Below, in pieces: positions 33,158 to 40,258 of a stretch of DNA of 64,000 bases (position 1 is the first letter of the stretch; each line of letters starts with the position of its first letter). A model generated the notes under the pieces. The model was given only the letters and a program-made list of their open reading frames with translations. It searched no databases and had not been told where the DNA came from. The stretch lies in contig NC_015556.1 of the NCBI RefSeq assembly GCF_000213805.1, positions 620,001 through 684,000 on the forward strand, in the 5' to 3' direction. Origin of the DNA: Pseudomonas fulva 12-X. GTDB lineage: Bacteria > Pseudomonadota > Gammaproteobacteria > Pseudomonadales > Pseudomonadaceae. The position numbers and the translations under genes are program-made.

Positions 33158-34390
33158 TTAAAGGTTCACGAAGGCGAGGATCGGGCCGACCGATTTGGCC
33201 GCCATGTACCAGGTCAGCAGGCAGGTCAGGGCGCCGAGGACCAGCAGCCAGCGTGGGTAGTGGTAGCCGCCCATCAGGTCGCTGCGGCGCCAGCCCACGT
33301 AGACGAAGATGCTCAGGCCGATGGGTAGGATCAGGCCGTTGAAGCCGCCGGCGAACAGCAGCAACGCCGCCGGCGCGGTGCCCAGGGCAACATAGATGGC
33401 CAGGGACACGGCGATGAACGCCACGGTGGCGATGTTGCGGCCGCGCTCGCTGATGCCGGGCATGAAGGCGGTGATGAACGACATCGAGGTGTAGGCGGCG
33501 CCGATCACGCTGGTGATGGCAGCGGCCCAGAGCACCAGGCCGAAGGTGCGCAGACCCAGCTCGCCAGCGGCGGCCTGGAACGCCTGGGCGGCCGGGTTGG
33601 CGCCTTTGCCGGAGATGTCGATGACCACACCGCTGGCCGCCACACCGAGAATGGCCAGGAACAGCACGTAGCGCATCAGGCCGGTTACCGCGATGCCACT
33701 GAGCGCCGCCTTGGTGACCTCCCTGATGTGCTCCTCGCCGACCAGGCCGCGATCCAGCAGGCGATGGGCGCCGGCGTAGGTGATGTAGCCGCCGACGGTG
33801 CCGCCGACGATGGTGGTGATGATCGCGAAGTTGATCTCGTCCGGCCACACGGTCTGGCGCAGTGCATCGCCCAGAGGCGGGTTGGAGGCGATGGCGACGA
33901 ACAGGGTGAGCAGGATCATCAGCACGCCCAGCACCACGATCAGCCGGTCGACGGCGATGCCGGCGCGTTTGGACAGGAAGATGCCGATGGCCACCAGGGC
34001 GCTGAGTGCGCCGCCCCATTTCGGATCCAGGCCCATCAGCGCATTCAGGCCCAGGCCAGCACCGGCGATGTTGCCGACGTTGAATACCAGGCCGCCAAAG
34101 ATCACCAGTACCGCCAGCAGGTAGCCGCTGCCGGGAATCGCCGCGTTGGCGATGTCCGAGGCGCGCATGCGGGTCAGGGTGACGATGCGCCAGACGTTCA
34201 GCTGCACCACGAAGTCGATGAGGATCGACGCCAGGATGCCGAACGCGAAGGCCGCGCCCATGGTCGCCGTGAAGGTGGCGGTCTGGGTGATGAAGCCGGG
34301 GCCGATGGCCGAGGTGGCCATCAGGAAGATGGCTGCGATCAATGATGAGCGGCGTGAACGGGCGAAATCGGCGGTGGTCTGGGCCTGCAT
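33158..34390 (-). CDS. NRAMP-family transporter
   Basis: This 410-residue membrane protein has about eleven hydrophobic segments and belongs to the NRAMP-like branch (GPGFITQTATFTATMG replacing the usual metal-site DPGN motif). Because the classic DPGN and MPH metal motifs are not evident, the substrate may not be a divalent metal; relatives sit with PxpA/DUF1445 genes. The start at 34390 is preferred to 34447 because CAGGAGTG lies just upstream. It is first in the five-gene operon and divergent from a GntR regulator. Confidence 0.85.
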   Translation of the reverse strand: MQAQTTADFARSRRSSLIAAIFLMATSAIGPGFITQTATFTATMGAAFAFGILASILIDFVVQLNVWRIVTLTRMRASDIANAAIPGSGYLLAVLVIFGGLVFNVGNIAGAGLGLNALMGLDPKWGGALSALVAIGIFLSKRAGIAVDRLIVVLGVLMILLTLFVAIASNPPLGDALRQTVWPDEINFAIITTIVGGTVGGYITYAGAHRLLDRGLVGEEHIREVTKAALSGIAVTGLMRYVLFLAILGVAASGVVIDISGKGANPAAQAFQAAAGELGLRTFGLVLWAAAITSVIGAAYTSMSFITAFMPGISERGRNIATVAFIAVSLAIYVALGTAPAALLLFAGGFNGLILPIGLSIFVYVGWRRSDLMGGYHYPRWLLVLGALTCLLTWYMAAKSVGPILAFVNL

Positions 34391-34487
34391 GGAACACTCC
34401 TGGGCGAAGTAACGGGTGCAGGGTGTAAGGCAATGGGCATGCCACATTGTGAGGAAGCAGCGTGATCTGTTGATTCTAGATGGATTT

Positions 34488-34500
34488 ATTGTTCAACAAT
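34488..34500. promoter_or_regulatory. Candidate GntR operator
   Basis: ATTGTTCAACAAT is a near-perfect inverted repeat (ATTGTT/AACAAT about a central C) in the AT-rich divergent region between the transporter operon and the GntR gene. FadR/FCD-type regulators bind such sites. Confidence 0.5.
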
Positions 34501-34680
34501 CAAATTTGTTTTGAGGGTCTATTTGCACTGTTTTGTTACTTCGATACCCAGCGCTGACTCACCATGGTGCGCAGGGTGACAACACGACCTACTTGCCTGC
34601 AGCGCTGCGCTCGGAGACCATCGAGCCTCTTTGGCTCCGTCTCGACGATATAGAGCCTGGCCAGGTCTGGTGGATCGCTA

Positions 34681-35343
34681 ATGAACAACGACGTATCTGA
34701 AAACCCGCGCACCCTCGGTGAGACCGTGACCGCGGAAATCCGCCGCAAGCTGGTCGAAGGCGAACTGGTGCCGGGGCAGCGACTGTCCGAGGCGGCGCTC
34801 AGCGAAAGCCTGGATATCTCACGCAATACCCTGCGCGAAGCCTTCCGCGTGCTGACCCAGGAGGGTCTGCTCAAGCACGAACCCAACCGCGGCGTCTTCG
34901 TATCGGTGCCGGACATGGCCTCGATCATCGAGATCTACCGGGCGCGGCGTTTCGTCGAATGCCAGGCGCTGGCCCAGGCCTATCCCAAGCATCCGGCGGT
35001 CAAGCGCATGCGCGAGGCAGTGAACGCGGCGCAGCGCAGCGCCAAAGAGCTCGACTGGGGCGCTGTGGGCACCGCCAACATGGCCTTTCACGCGGCCATC
35101 GTCGAACTGGCCGACAGCCAGCGGCTGAATACCTTCTACCGGCACCTGTCCGCTGAGCTGCGCCTGGTATTCGGGCTGCTCAATGACGCCGAATTCCTGC
35201 ACGCGCCCTATATCGACATGAACGCGGCGATTCTCGAGCACCTCGAAGCCGGCCGCCCGCAGGACGCCTCCAAGGCGCTGGACGCCTACCTGGTGCAGTC
35301 CGAACGCACCATCCTGGCCGCTTACGCGCGGCGCGGTTCCTGA
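34681..35343 (+). CDS. GntR-family (FCD) transcriptional regulator
   Basis: The 220-residue protein has an N-terminal winged helix (VTAEIRRKLVEGELVPGQRLSEAALSESLD region, then SRNTLREAFRVLTQEGLL) and an FCD ligand-binding domain (FHAAIVELADSQRLNTFYRH). It is divergent from the 5-oxoproline-type operon and is its probable regulator. Its last 22 bases overlap tail-to-tail with prtN, so the lysis locus begins with no spacer. Confidence 0.9.
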   Translation: MNNDVSENPRTLGETVTAEIRRKLVEGELVPGQRLSEAALSESLDISRNTLREAFRVLTQEGLLKHEPNRGVFVSVPDMASIIEIYRARRFVECQALAQAYPKHPAVKRMREAVNAAQRSAKELDWGAVGTANMAFHAAIVELADSQRLNTFYRHLSAELRLVFGLLNDAEFLHAPYIDMNAAILEHLEAGRPQDASKALDAYLVQSERTILAAYARRGS

Positions 35344-35663
35344 GCCCGCTCCACTTGGTAGCTGCCTGGAGTTTCGGCGCACAGGCTGCCTTCGCCATTG
35401 GCATCGGCGGCTTTGGCGCAGCTGTCGATATAGGCGGCCAGGTGGTGCAGTTCGATGAACTTGGGCGCCTTGGCGCTGCTGTCCAGGGTGGTGATGGGCA
35501 GATTCAGGCGGCCGGTGGCGATGGCGCGGATGAAGTTGTCGGCACTCAGGTGACGGAAGTACACCGTGCGCACGCGGTCGATGGGCACCAGAACGTCGCC
35601 GTGGGTGCGGAATAGAAGCTCCAGCGTCTGGAGCGGCAGGTGCGGCTCAGGCTGAGTGTTCAT
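35322..35663 (-). CDS. prtN: Pyocin activator protein PrtN
   Basis: The 113-residue protein matches PrtN by VLVPIDRVRTVYFRHLSADN, RAIATGRLNLPI and KFIELHHLAAYIDSC. PrtN activates transcription of pyocin/tailocin genes and is itself repressed by PrtR. It lies 49 bases downstream of prtR on the same strand. The C-terminus is about 20 residues longer than the P. aeruginosa protein as I recall it. It overlaps the 3' end of the GntR gene. Confidence 0.85.
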   Translation of the reverse strand: MNTQPEPHLPLQTLELLFRTHGDVLVPIDRVRTVYFRHLSADNFIRAIATGRLNLPITTLDSSAKAPKFIELHHLAAYIDSCAKAADANGEGSLCAETPGSYQVERAQEPRRA

Positions 35664-35712
35664 GGTCGGGCTCGGTATGGGTCAGGTCTCGCTCTGGTTC
35701 ATGGGCGCGCCG

Positions 35713-36372
35713 CTACTCTTCAGCGAAACGCGAGGATTTGAGGATGCCGCCCACCAGGTGAATCTTGGTGACGTTGTCCTGGTGGATGTGAATGGGCGGG
35801 TGGTTCTGGTTGACGCTGTCGAAGCGGTACATGCCGTCGCGCAGGTAGATGTATTCCTTGATCATCGCCTGGCCGTCCAGGGTGCGGACCATCACCTCAT
35901 CGCCGGCATGAAACGGCTTGTTCGGCTCGATCAGCACGTATTCACCGTTCTTGATCCGCGGGTGCATGCTGTCGCCATTGACCCGCAGACCGTAGGCATT
36001 GGGGTCGTCGCTGTGAATGCGCAGGTATCCGTCGCCATGGCCGACGGGAAAGTCGATCTCCTCGAAATATCCCTGAGTACCCAGCTGCGCATGCCCCACC
36101 ACCGGCACCGCACCGCCGCGGGCGTGGCCGACGGCCAGGGTGTTGGCGGGCGGTACTTCTGGCAGTTCGTCGGTGCCTGCCAGCTCGGCAAGGCTCACGC
36201 CGAGCGCCGGTGCCAGCAGCAGCAAGTCCGATAGGGCAGGCTCGCGCAGGTCGCTTTCGTAGTTGCCGATGCGCGACTGGGATGACCAGCCGCAGGCCTC
36301 GGCCAGTTGCTGCTGGCTGAGGCCCTTGCTCTTGCGCAGGCGTTTGATGCGTTGCCCCAGGGTTTCCATCAT
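35713..36372 (-). CDS. prtR: LexA-like pyocin repressor PrtR
   Basis: The 219-residue repressor has an N-terminal HTH (LSQQQLAEACGWSSQSRIG) and a C-terminal S24 peptidase domain with the catalytic serine (S135 in NGDSMHP) and lysine (K172 in AMIKEY). PrtR blocks prtN until RecA-stimulated self-cleavage after DNA damage. The expected cleavage dipeptide Ala-Gly reads Leu-Gly (AQLG, 95-98), so cleavage efficiency or site is open. It is divergent from the lysis genes, with two operator-like palindromes in between. GGAGAG precedes the start; the second Met is equally possible. Confidence 0.85.
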   Translation of the reverse strand: MMETLGQRIKRLRKSKGLSQQQLAEACGWSSQSRIGNYESDLREPALSDLLLLAPALGVSLAELAGTDELPEVPPANTLAVGHARGGAVPVVGHAQLGTQGYFEEIDFPVGHGDGYLRIHSDDPNAYGLRVNGDSMHPRIKNGEYVLIEPNKPFHAGDEVMVRTLDGQAMIKEYIYLRDGMYRFDSVNQNHPPIHIHQDNVTKIHLVGGILKSSRFAEE

Positions 36373-36384
36373 GCTCTCCGATAA

Positions 36385-36440
36385 TCACGTAGTGAAATAT
36401 TTATAGCGCAGTTCTCCGCTTGAATAAAACACGTATCGTG
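36385..36440. promoter_or_regulatory. Two operator-like palindromes between prtR and the lysis operon
   Basis: TCAC-GTA-GTGA (36385-36395) and CACG-TAT-CGTG (36430-36440) are short palindromes with 3-base centres spaced 45 bases apart in an AT-rich promoter region. The related half-sites (TCAC, CACG) suggest a cI-like repressor, most likely PrtR. Binding is inferred. Confidence 0.55.
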
Positions 36441-36533
36441 ATTATTTTTGAAATGGCGATAACCGGCAAGACGCGTGGAGCGACTTGCCGAGAGGTCATA
36501 TCAAACGCCATCGGGGATGGCAGGAGGCAGGCA

Positions 36534-36893
36534 ATGATTTCCTACATAGACGAGGCGCTTCAGCGTTGGGGTGAAGCACAGCAGACGGGCGAAACGGAGC
36601 GAGGCTCGAACATGGGCACCAGCTTGATCGCTTCGCTGATGACATCACAAGGTGTGCTGAATCGCACCGTCCGCGGCAGCCGTGTGCTGGTGGATAGGGC
36701 GACGGAGATCGACTGGATCGTCAGCAAGCATCTTTCCCCCGAGCAGCGCCGGGTGGTCGTCGAGCAGTACTGCACTGCTGAGCCCAGGCGCGAAAAGTGG
36801 ACGGCCTGCGGATGCAGCCGGGCGCAGTTCTATCGACGACTGGGGCAGGCCCACCGGGCCATCGAATCGCAGCTCCTGAAGCGGGCCGCCTGA
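36534..36893 (+). CDS. Antiterminator Q-like / tailocin accessory protein, 119 aa
   Basis: The start MISYIDEALQRWG at 36534 has AGGAGG upstream; the longer open frame from 36420 would start with TTG and cross the operator. The C-terminal half (SPEQRRVVVEQYCT, then CGCSRAQFYRRLGQAHRAI) has the helix-turn-helix look of phage late antiterminators of the Q type and of the gene found between prtR and the holin in pyocin clusters. It is the first gene of the rightward set. Antitermination is inferred from position and pattern, not proven. Confidence 0.65.
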   Translation: MISYIDEALQRWGEAQQTGETERGSNMGTSLIASLMTSQGVLNRTVRGSRVLVDRATEIDWIVSKHLSPEQRRVVVEQYCTAEPRREKWTACGCSRAQFYRRLGQAHRAIESQLLKRAA

Positions 36894-37030
36894 GAGCATA
36901 TCCGCGATCTTTGAGCGCATGAAGAAGCAGCAATAAGGCAGAAGCGGCCATTCGCCAATCTACTGTGGGAGCGGCCGCTCTCGCCACGTGGCTGCCAAAA
37001 TCGATGAACCTGGGCTGCAAGGCCATGAAC
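36891..37030. repeat. Long dispersed repeat, copy B
   Basis: It matches both flanks of the element at 23517-23711 (GCGCATGAAG, AGGCAGAAGCGG, TGGCTGCCAAA and GAACCTGGGCTG-type blocks), but the REP core is reduced to one arm (CTGTGGGAGCGGCCGC). It begins right after the antiterminator-like stop. Confidence 0.65.
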
Positions 37031-37224
37031 AGGCTCTTGGTGCGCTTTTCATTCCTGCCAGCGGCGGTTCTCGCCGCTCGGCCTGTTTCCTTCTCTCAAA
37101 GTATCTGGTTTCCGGATCTCCTTCCGGGCGCTTCCATGGGCGTGCGCTTGCGGTACTGTGCAGCCTGAAACCGCTACGTGTCCGTTGTTTTTCCGGTGCG
37201 TTGCCGCTGATTACCGGCGTGCCC

Positions 37225-37253
37225 TTGAGAGGGTGAGAATCGCGGGTTATACA
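37225..37253 (+). promoter_or_regulatory. Candidate sigma-70 promoter for the lysis genes
   Basis: TTGAGA, a 17-base spacer and TATACA lie about 200 bases upstream of the holin and before the hairpin at 37358. The rest of the 556-base gap (36894-37449) holds the dispersed repeat and no gene. I found no clear PrtN P-box array. Confidence 0.45.
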
Positions 37254-37357
37254 TTCATCACCGTCACAGAGGTGGGCGAGCAGTCAGCCAGCCTCGTGAC
37301 TCAATCCTTGGCAACTCATGCGCCGCGCGGCGCGCTGCAACACCCGACCTTCCTTTA

Positions 37358-37385
37358 ACAGAGCCCCGCCACGTGCGGGGCTCTG
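37358..37385 (+). terminator. Strong hairpin upstream of holin (tR'-like)
   Basis: ACAGAGCCCCGC pairs with GCGGGGCTCTGT (11-12 bp, loop CACG/CACGT). The T-run that follows is weak (CGTTTC). It lies between the candidate promoter and the holin, where an early terminator would be relieved by a Q-like antiterminator. Confidence 0.55.
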
Positions 37386-37449
37386 TCGTTTCAGGGGGCG
37401 GCATAACCTCATGTCGTCGGGGCCATCGGCCTCGGGGAGTACGATAACA

Positions 37450-37800
37450 ATGACTGAATTCAGCAGCGCCGTGCTGTTCGGCGAGCACCTCGCCGCGCTG
37501 ATCGCCCCAATCAATGGCGAGGCTGCACTCGGCGCCTTGTGCGGGGCCCTGGTGTACTTCACCACCACGCAAAATCTGCCCATGTGGAACCGGCTGGCGT
37601 TCTTTCTGACGTCGGCGGTGATGGGGTACCTCTGTGCCCCGGCCATCACCGACTTCCAGCTGCACGGCATCCACCCCTTTGCCTATCCGGGGCCCGCCGG
37701 TTTCGCCGGTGCCGGCTTGGTGGTGACGCTGATGCTGGCCGCCATTCGCCGTCGCGGCGGCAGCCTGAACGACAAGCCGCCAGGCGACCGGGATGCCTGA
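37450..37800 (+). CDS. Phage-type holin
   Basis: The 116-residue protein has three hydrophobic segments (about 24-40, 48-66 and 85-104), short loops and a charged C-terminal tail (RRRGGSLNDKPPGDRDA). That is the form of class I holins and of the holin at the start of pyocin lysis cassettes. Holins open the inner membrane at a set time to release endolysin. GGGGAG precedes the ATG at 37450; the open frame from 37318 runs through the hairpin and is not used. Confidence 0.75.
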   Translation: MTEFSSAVLFGEHLAALIAPINGEAALGALCGALVYFTTTQNLPMWNRLAFFLTSAVMGYLCAPAITDFQLHGIHPFAYPGPAGFAGAGLVVTLMLAAIRRRGGSLNDKPPGDRDA

Positions 37801-37838
37801 CCCGACGCGGCGACTGACAACAACCGCTAACTGAACCC

Positions 37839-37867
37839 GTACGGCGGCGCACTCCGCGCCGCCGTAC
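37839..37867. repeat. Perfect 12-bp stem hairpin between holin and GH5 gene
   Basis: GTACGGCGGCGC pairs with GCGCCGCCGTAC around ACTCC. No T-run follows directly. It may protect or process the mRNA. Confidence 0.7.
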
Positions 37868-37875
37868 TCACCCTG

Positions 37876-37898
37876 GCCCGCCGCTGTGCGGGCTTTTT
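37876..37898 (+). terminator. Terminator-like hairpin before GH5 gene
   Basis: GCCCGC pairs with GCGGGC around a 6-base loop, followed by TTTTT. It lies 19 bases before the GH5 start and would reduce GH5 expression without antitermination. Confidence 0.6.
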
Positions 37899-37917
37899 CA
37901 TATCTGGAGGAAACACC

Positions 37918-39054
37918 ATGGCTATCAAAACCTTTGACCAAATGGCCGCTGCCGGCGAATTCCCGCTGATCGGCTTCAACGCTGCGGGTCTCGGCAACAA
38001 CCCCTACGTCGACCCCATCGCCACGGCAAAGCTGGACACCCACTACTTCACCGTCGCCCCACGCGGCCACCAGCCGGATTACATCAAGTCCTATGCGGGC
38101 AGCATCGGCGGCAAACCCTTCGCCGTGCGCCTGCCATTCGCTGGCGAGCGTATCGCCATTCTCGATGGCGCCGGCGGCTTCACCTTGCGGCAGAGCTATG
38201 TGGAAGAGATCCGCAAGGCCATCCGCCATATCCACAGCTGGGGCGGCTTCTCGCTGCTCGATATGCACAACTACTGCCGCTGGTACGTGCGCGCCAATGG
38301 CCCGGTGAGCGGCCGTGTGGTGCAGGCGTGGAACGGCGGCTACGCCCTGTGGACGGCCATCGGCGCGCCTGATTGCCCGGTCAATTACACCCTGCTGGCA
38401 CGTATCTGGGCGGCCATCGCCCGGGAGTTTCGTGACGAGCCGGGGGTGTTCGGCTACGGCCTGATGAACGAGCCGCACAACCTGGGCAGCGTGCCCGATG
38501 GCGGGGTCAACGTCGAAACCCTGTGGACCAACAACGTGCAGCGGCTGATCACCGCGGTGCGCGAGGTCGACCCGCGACACTTCATCACCGTGGCCGGCAA
38601 TTCCTTCGCCTCGGCCCTGTATTGGCCGCGCAGTTCGGACGCGCTCAAGAACCTGCAGGACCCTGGAGGCCGCCTGCTCTACGAGGCGCACCAGTACCCC
38701 GATAAAGAGGGGCAGGGAGGAGGCAAGTGGACTCAGGCCAATGAGTCGATCGTTTACCGCGAGCGGGTGGCCGACTGGTATCCCTTCATCGACTGGCTCA
38801 AGGCCAACGGCAAGCGTGGTATCGCCGGCGAGTTCGGCGGGCCGGATCACGTGCCCGGTATGCGCACCTACTTCACCGAGCTGCACAAGTATTTCGATGC
38901 CAACCACATCCTGCGCTTTCAGTGGCTGGCCGGCCCCGGCGATGCCGACGACGCGCCCAACGGCATGGACCGCAACGACGGCACCCTCAAACCCAACACC
39001 CGCTCGCTGATGGCGCGTATCGGCAACACCACCACGGCCTACGGCCCTCGCTGA
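37918..39054 (+). CDS. GH5-family endoglucanase-type glycanase inside the lysis cassette
   Basis: The 378-residue protein shows a glycoside hydrolase family 5 barrel: RLPFAGERI (about 71-79), LLDMHNYCRW (113-122), the acid/base in YGLMNEPHN (E185), YEAHQYPD (255-262) and the nucleophile in GIAGEFGG (E305), with WLAGPGD near the end. All expected catalytic residues are present. There is no signal peptide, carbohydrate-binding module or lipobox, so release depends on lysis or on another route. GGAGG lies 8 bases before the ATG. Cellulase-type (beta-1,4-glucan) activity is the usual GH5 role, but the substrate could be another beta-glycan. It sits between holin and endolysin, an unusual place for a polysaccharidase. 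Confidence 0.88.
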   Translation: MAIKTFDQMAAAGEFPLIGFNAAGLGNNPYVDPIATAKLDTHYFTVAPRGHQPDYIKSYAGSIGGKPFAVRLPFAGERIAILDGAGGFTLRQSYVEEIRKAIRHIHSWGGFSLLDMHNYCRWYVRANGPVSGRVVQAWNGGYALWTAIGAPDCPVNYTLLARIWAAIAREFRDEPGVFGYGLMNEPHNLGSVPDGGVNVETLWTNNVQRLITAVREVDPRHFITVAGNSFASALYWPRSSDALKNLQDPGGRLLYEAHQYPDKEGQGGGKWTQANESIVYRERVADWYPFIDWLKANGKRGIAGEFGGPDHVPGMRTYFTELHKYFDANHILRFQWLAGPGDADDAPNGMDRNDGTLKPNTRSLMARIGNTTTAYGPR

Positions 39055-39061
39055 TCCACCT

Positions 39062-39087
39062 CGATGACCCGCTTCGGCGGGTCATCG
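39062..39087 (+). terminator. Hairpin with UUCG loop between GH5 and endolysin genes
   Basis: CGATGACCCGC pairs perfectly with GCGGGTCATCG around TTCG, a very stable tetraloop, followed by CCTTTC. It could be a leaky terminator or an mRNA-stability element. Confidence 0.6.
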
Positions 39088-39111
39088 CCTTTCACTATCC
39101 GGAGAATTCCC

Positions 39112-39651
39112 ATGGCCCGACTTACTGCCACCCAGGCGGGTGGCCACAACGTACTCGCCTTTCTCGACATGCTCGCCTGGAGCGAAGGCACCTCGACCGT
39201 TGCCGAAAGCGATGACGGCTACAACGTGCTGGTAGGCGGCGACCTGTTCGACGACTACAGCGCACATCCGCGTCAGCTCATCGAGCTGCCGCGCTACGAC
39301 ATCCAGTCCACGGCGGCCGGCCGCTACCAGTTTCTGGCCCGCACCTGGGACGCCATCGTTCAGCGCTACAGCTTTCGCGGCCGCTTCACGCCCGAGGCTC
39401 AGGACCTGGCTGCGGTGAAGCTGCTCGAAGAGTGCGGCGCCCTGGCGCCCATTCAGACCGGCCAAGTGGCCGAGGCGATCAGCGCGGCGGCACCCATCTG
39501 GGCCAGCCTGCCGGGCGCCGGCTACGGCCAGCGTGAGCACGATCTCGCTGCGCTGCTACGCATCTACCGACAGGAGCTGGTGGCCCAGGCACGTAACGAG
39601 AATGACCTGCTCGCCATGTTCATCGCCTGCGGCGGGCAGGTGGCGGCATGA
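39112..39651 (+). CDS. Lambda R-type endolysin (GH104-like lytic transglycosylase)
   Basis: The 179-residue protein resembles the lambda endolysin: the catalytic glutamate in LAWSEGTS (about 25), DGYNVLVGG, FDDYSAHPR, STAAGRYQFLARTWD and the helix LLEECGAL. Such enzymes cut the peptidoglycan glycan strand. It has no signal peptide, so it needs the holin to reach the wall. GGAGA precedes the ATG at 39112. The stop overlaps the Rz start by 4 bases. Confidence 0.85.
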   Translation: MARLTATQAGGHNVLAFLDMLAWSEGTSTVAESDDGYNVLVGGDLFDDYSAHPRQLIELPRYDIQSTAAGRYQFLARTWDAIVQRYSFRGRFTPEAQDLAAVKLLEECGALAPIQTGQVAEAISAAAPIWASLPGAGYGQREHDLAALLRIYRQELVAQARNENDLLAMFIACGGQVAA

Positions 39652-40199
39652 ATCTGCTCACACTGATCCCCGCCCGTTATCGATGGCTGATCGGCGGTGG
39701 CCTGGTGCTGGCGCTATTACTTGGCGCCGTCAGCCTCGGCTGGGTGGTGCAGGGCTGGCGCCTGGGTCAGGCGCTGGCCGCGCGCGAACAGTCCCACGCA
39801 GAGGTCATGGCGCGCCTGCACGAGGCAGCCGCTCGTGAAACCCTGCGCGCCCAGAACAAGCGCCTTGCACTCGAGCAACAGCTGCAGGCGTCCTCGCAAA
39901 TCCAATACAGGAGACTTGGCGATGCCCAACAAAAGGCTGCGCGTCTTCGTGATCGTCTTGCCACTGCTGAGCTACGGCTGTCAGTCCTTACCGCCGAACC
40001 CGCAGCTGCCGATGCCGGTCACCACGACCAACTGCCCACCACCGCCAGTGCCGGACGCCTGGTGGATGGCGCCCGACGAGCCGACATTGACCGAGCAGTT
40101 GCTCAACGAATTGTCGCCATCACCGGACGCGGTGACCGCGCCATCATCGCCCTAGGTATGTGCCAGGACTATGTACGGACGCTCGGCGATACGCTCTAG
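39648..40199 (+). CDS. Rz-type inner-membrane spanin
   Basis: The 183-residue protein has one N-terminal membrane segment (about 13-35, WLIGGGLVLALLLGAVSLGW) and a long coiled-coil periplasmic domain (QALAAREQSHAEVMARL onward). This is the form of the Rz spanin, which with Rz1 fuses the inner and outer membranes in the last lysis step. A complete Rz1 gene is nested in another frame. Confidence 0.85.
   Translation: MNLLTLIPARYRWLIGGGLVLALLLGAVSLGWVVQGWRLGQALAAREQSHAEVMARLHEAAARETLRAQNKRLALEQQLQASSQIQYRRLGDAQQKAARLRDRLATAELRLSVLTAEPAAADAGHHDQLPTTASAGRLVDGARRADIDRAVAQRIVAITGRGDRAIIALGMCQDYVRTLGDTL
39922..40155 (+). CDS. Rz1-type outer-membrane lipoprotein spanin (nested in Rz)
   Basis: It is a 77-residue protein fully embedded in Rz in the +1 frame. 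The signal peptide ends in a lipobox LLSYGC (Cys20), and the mature part is proline-rich (SLPPNPQLPMPV, CPPPPVPDAWW), as in Rz1. AGGAG lies before the ATG at 39922. The nested arrangement is the classical Rz/Rz1 pattern. Confidence 0.88.
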   Translation: MPNKRLRVFVIVLPLLSYGCQSLPPNPQLPMPVTTTNCPPPPVPDAWWMAPDEPTLTEQLLNELSPSPDAVTAPSSP

Positions 40200-40234
40200 C
40201 TCAAGGCGTGCGGCGTTGACAGTGGCAATCCTGT

Positions 40235-40258
40235 GCCGGAGAGTGCCCGCTCTCCGGC
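40235..40258. terminator. Terminator hairpin at end of lysis cassette
   Basis: GCCGGAGAG pairs with CTCTCCGGC (9 bp) directly before the stop of the convergent GNAT gene. It has little T-run on either strand, so it may act for both. Confidence 0.55.

Noticed and set aside
36894..37449. Possible PrtN P-boxes upstream of the holin
   Set aside because: I found no repeated ATTG-GT type array that I could support; PrtN action here remains inferred.
37264..38907. 547-aa open frame antisense to the holin and GH5 genes
   Set aside because: It crosses three hairpins and two genes with conserved catalytic motifs on the other strand.
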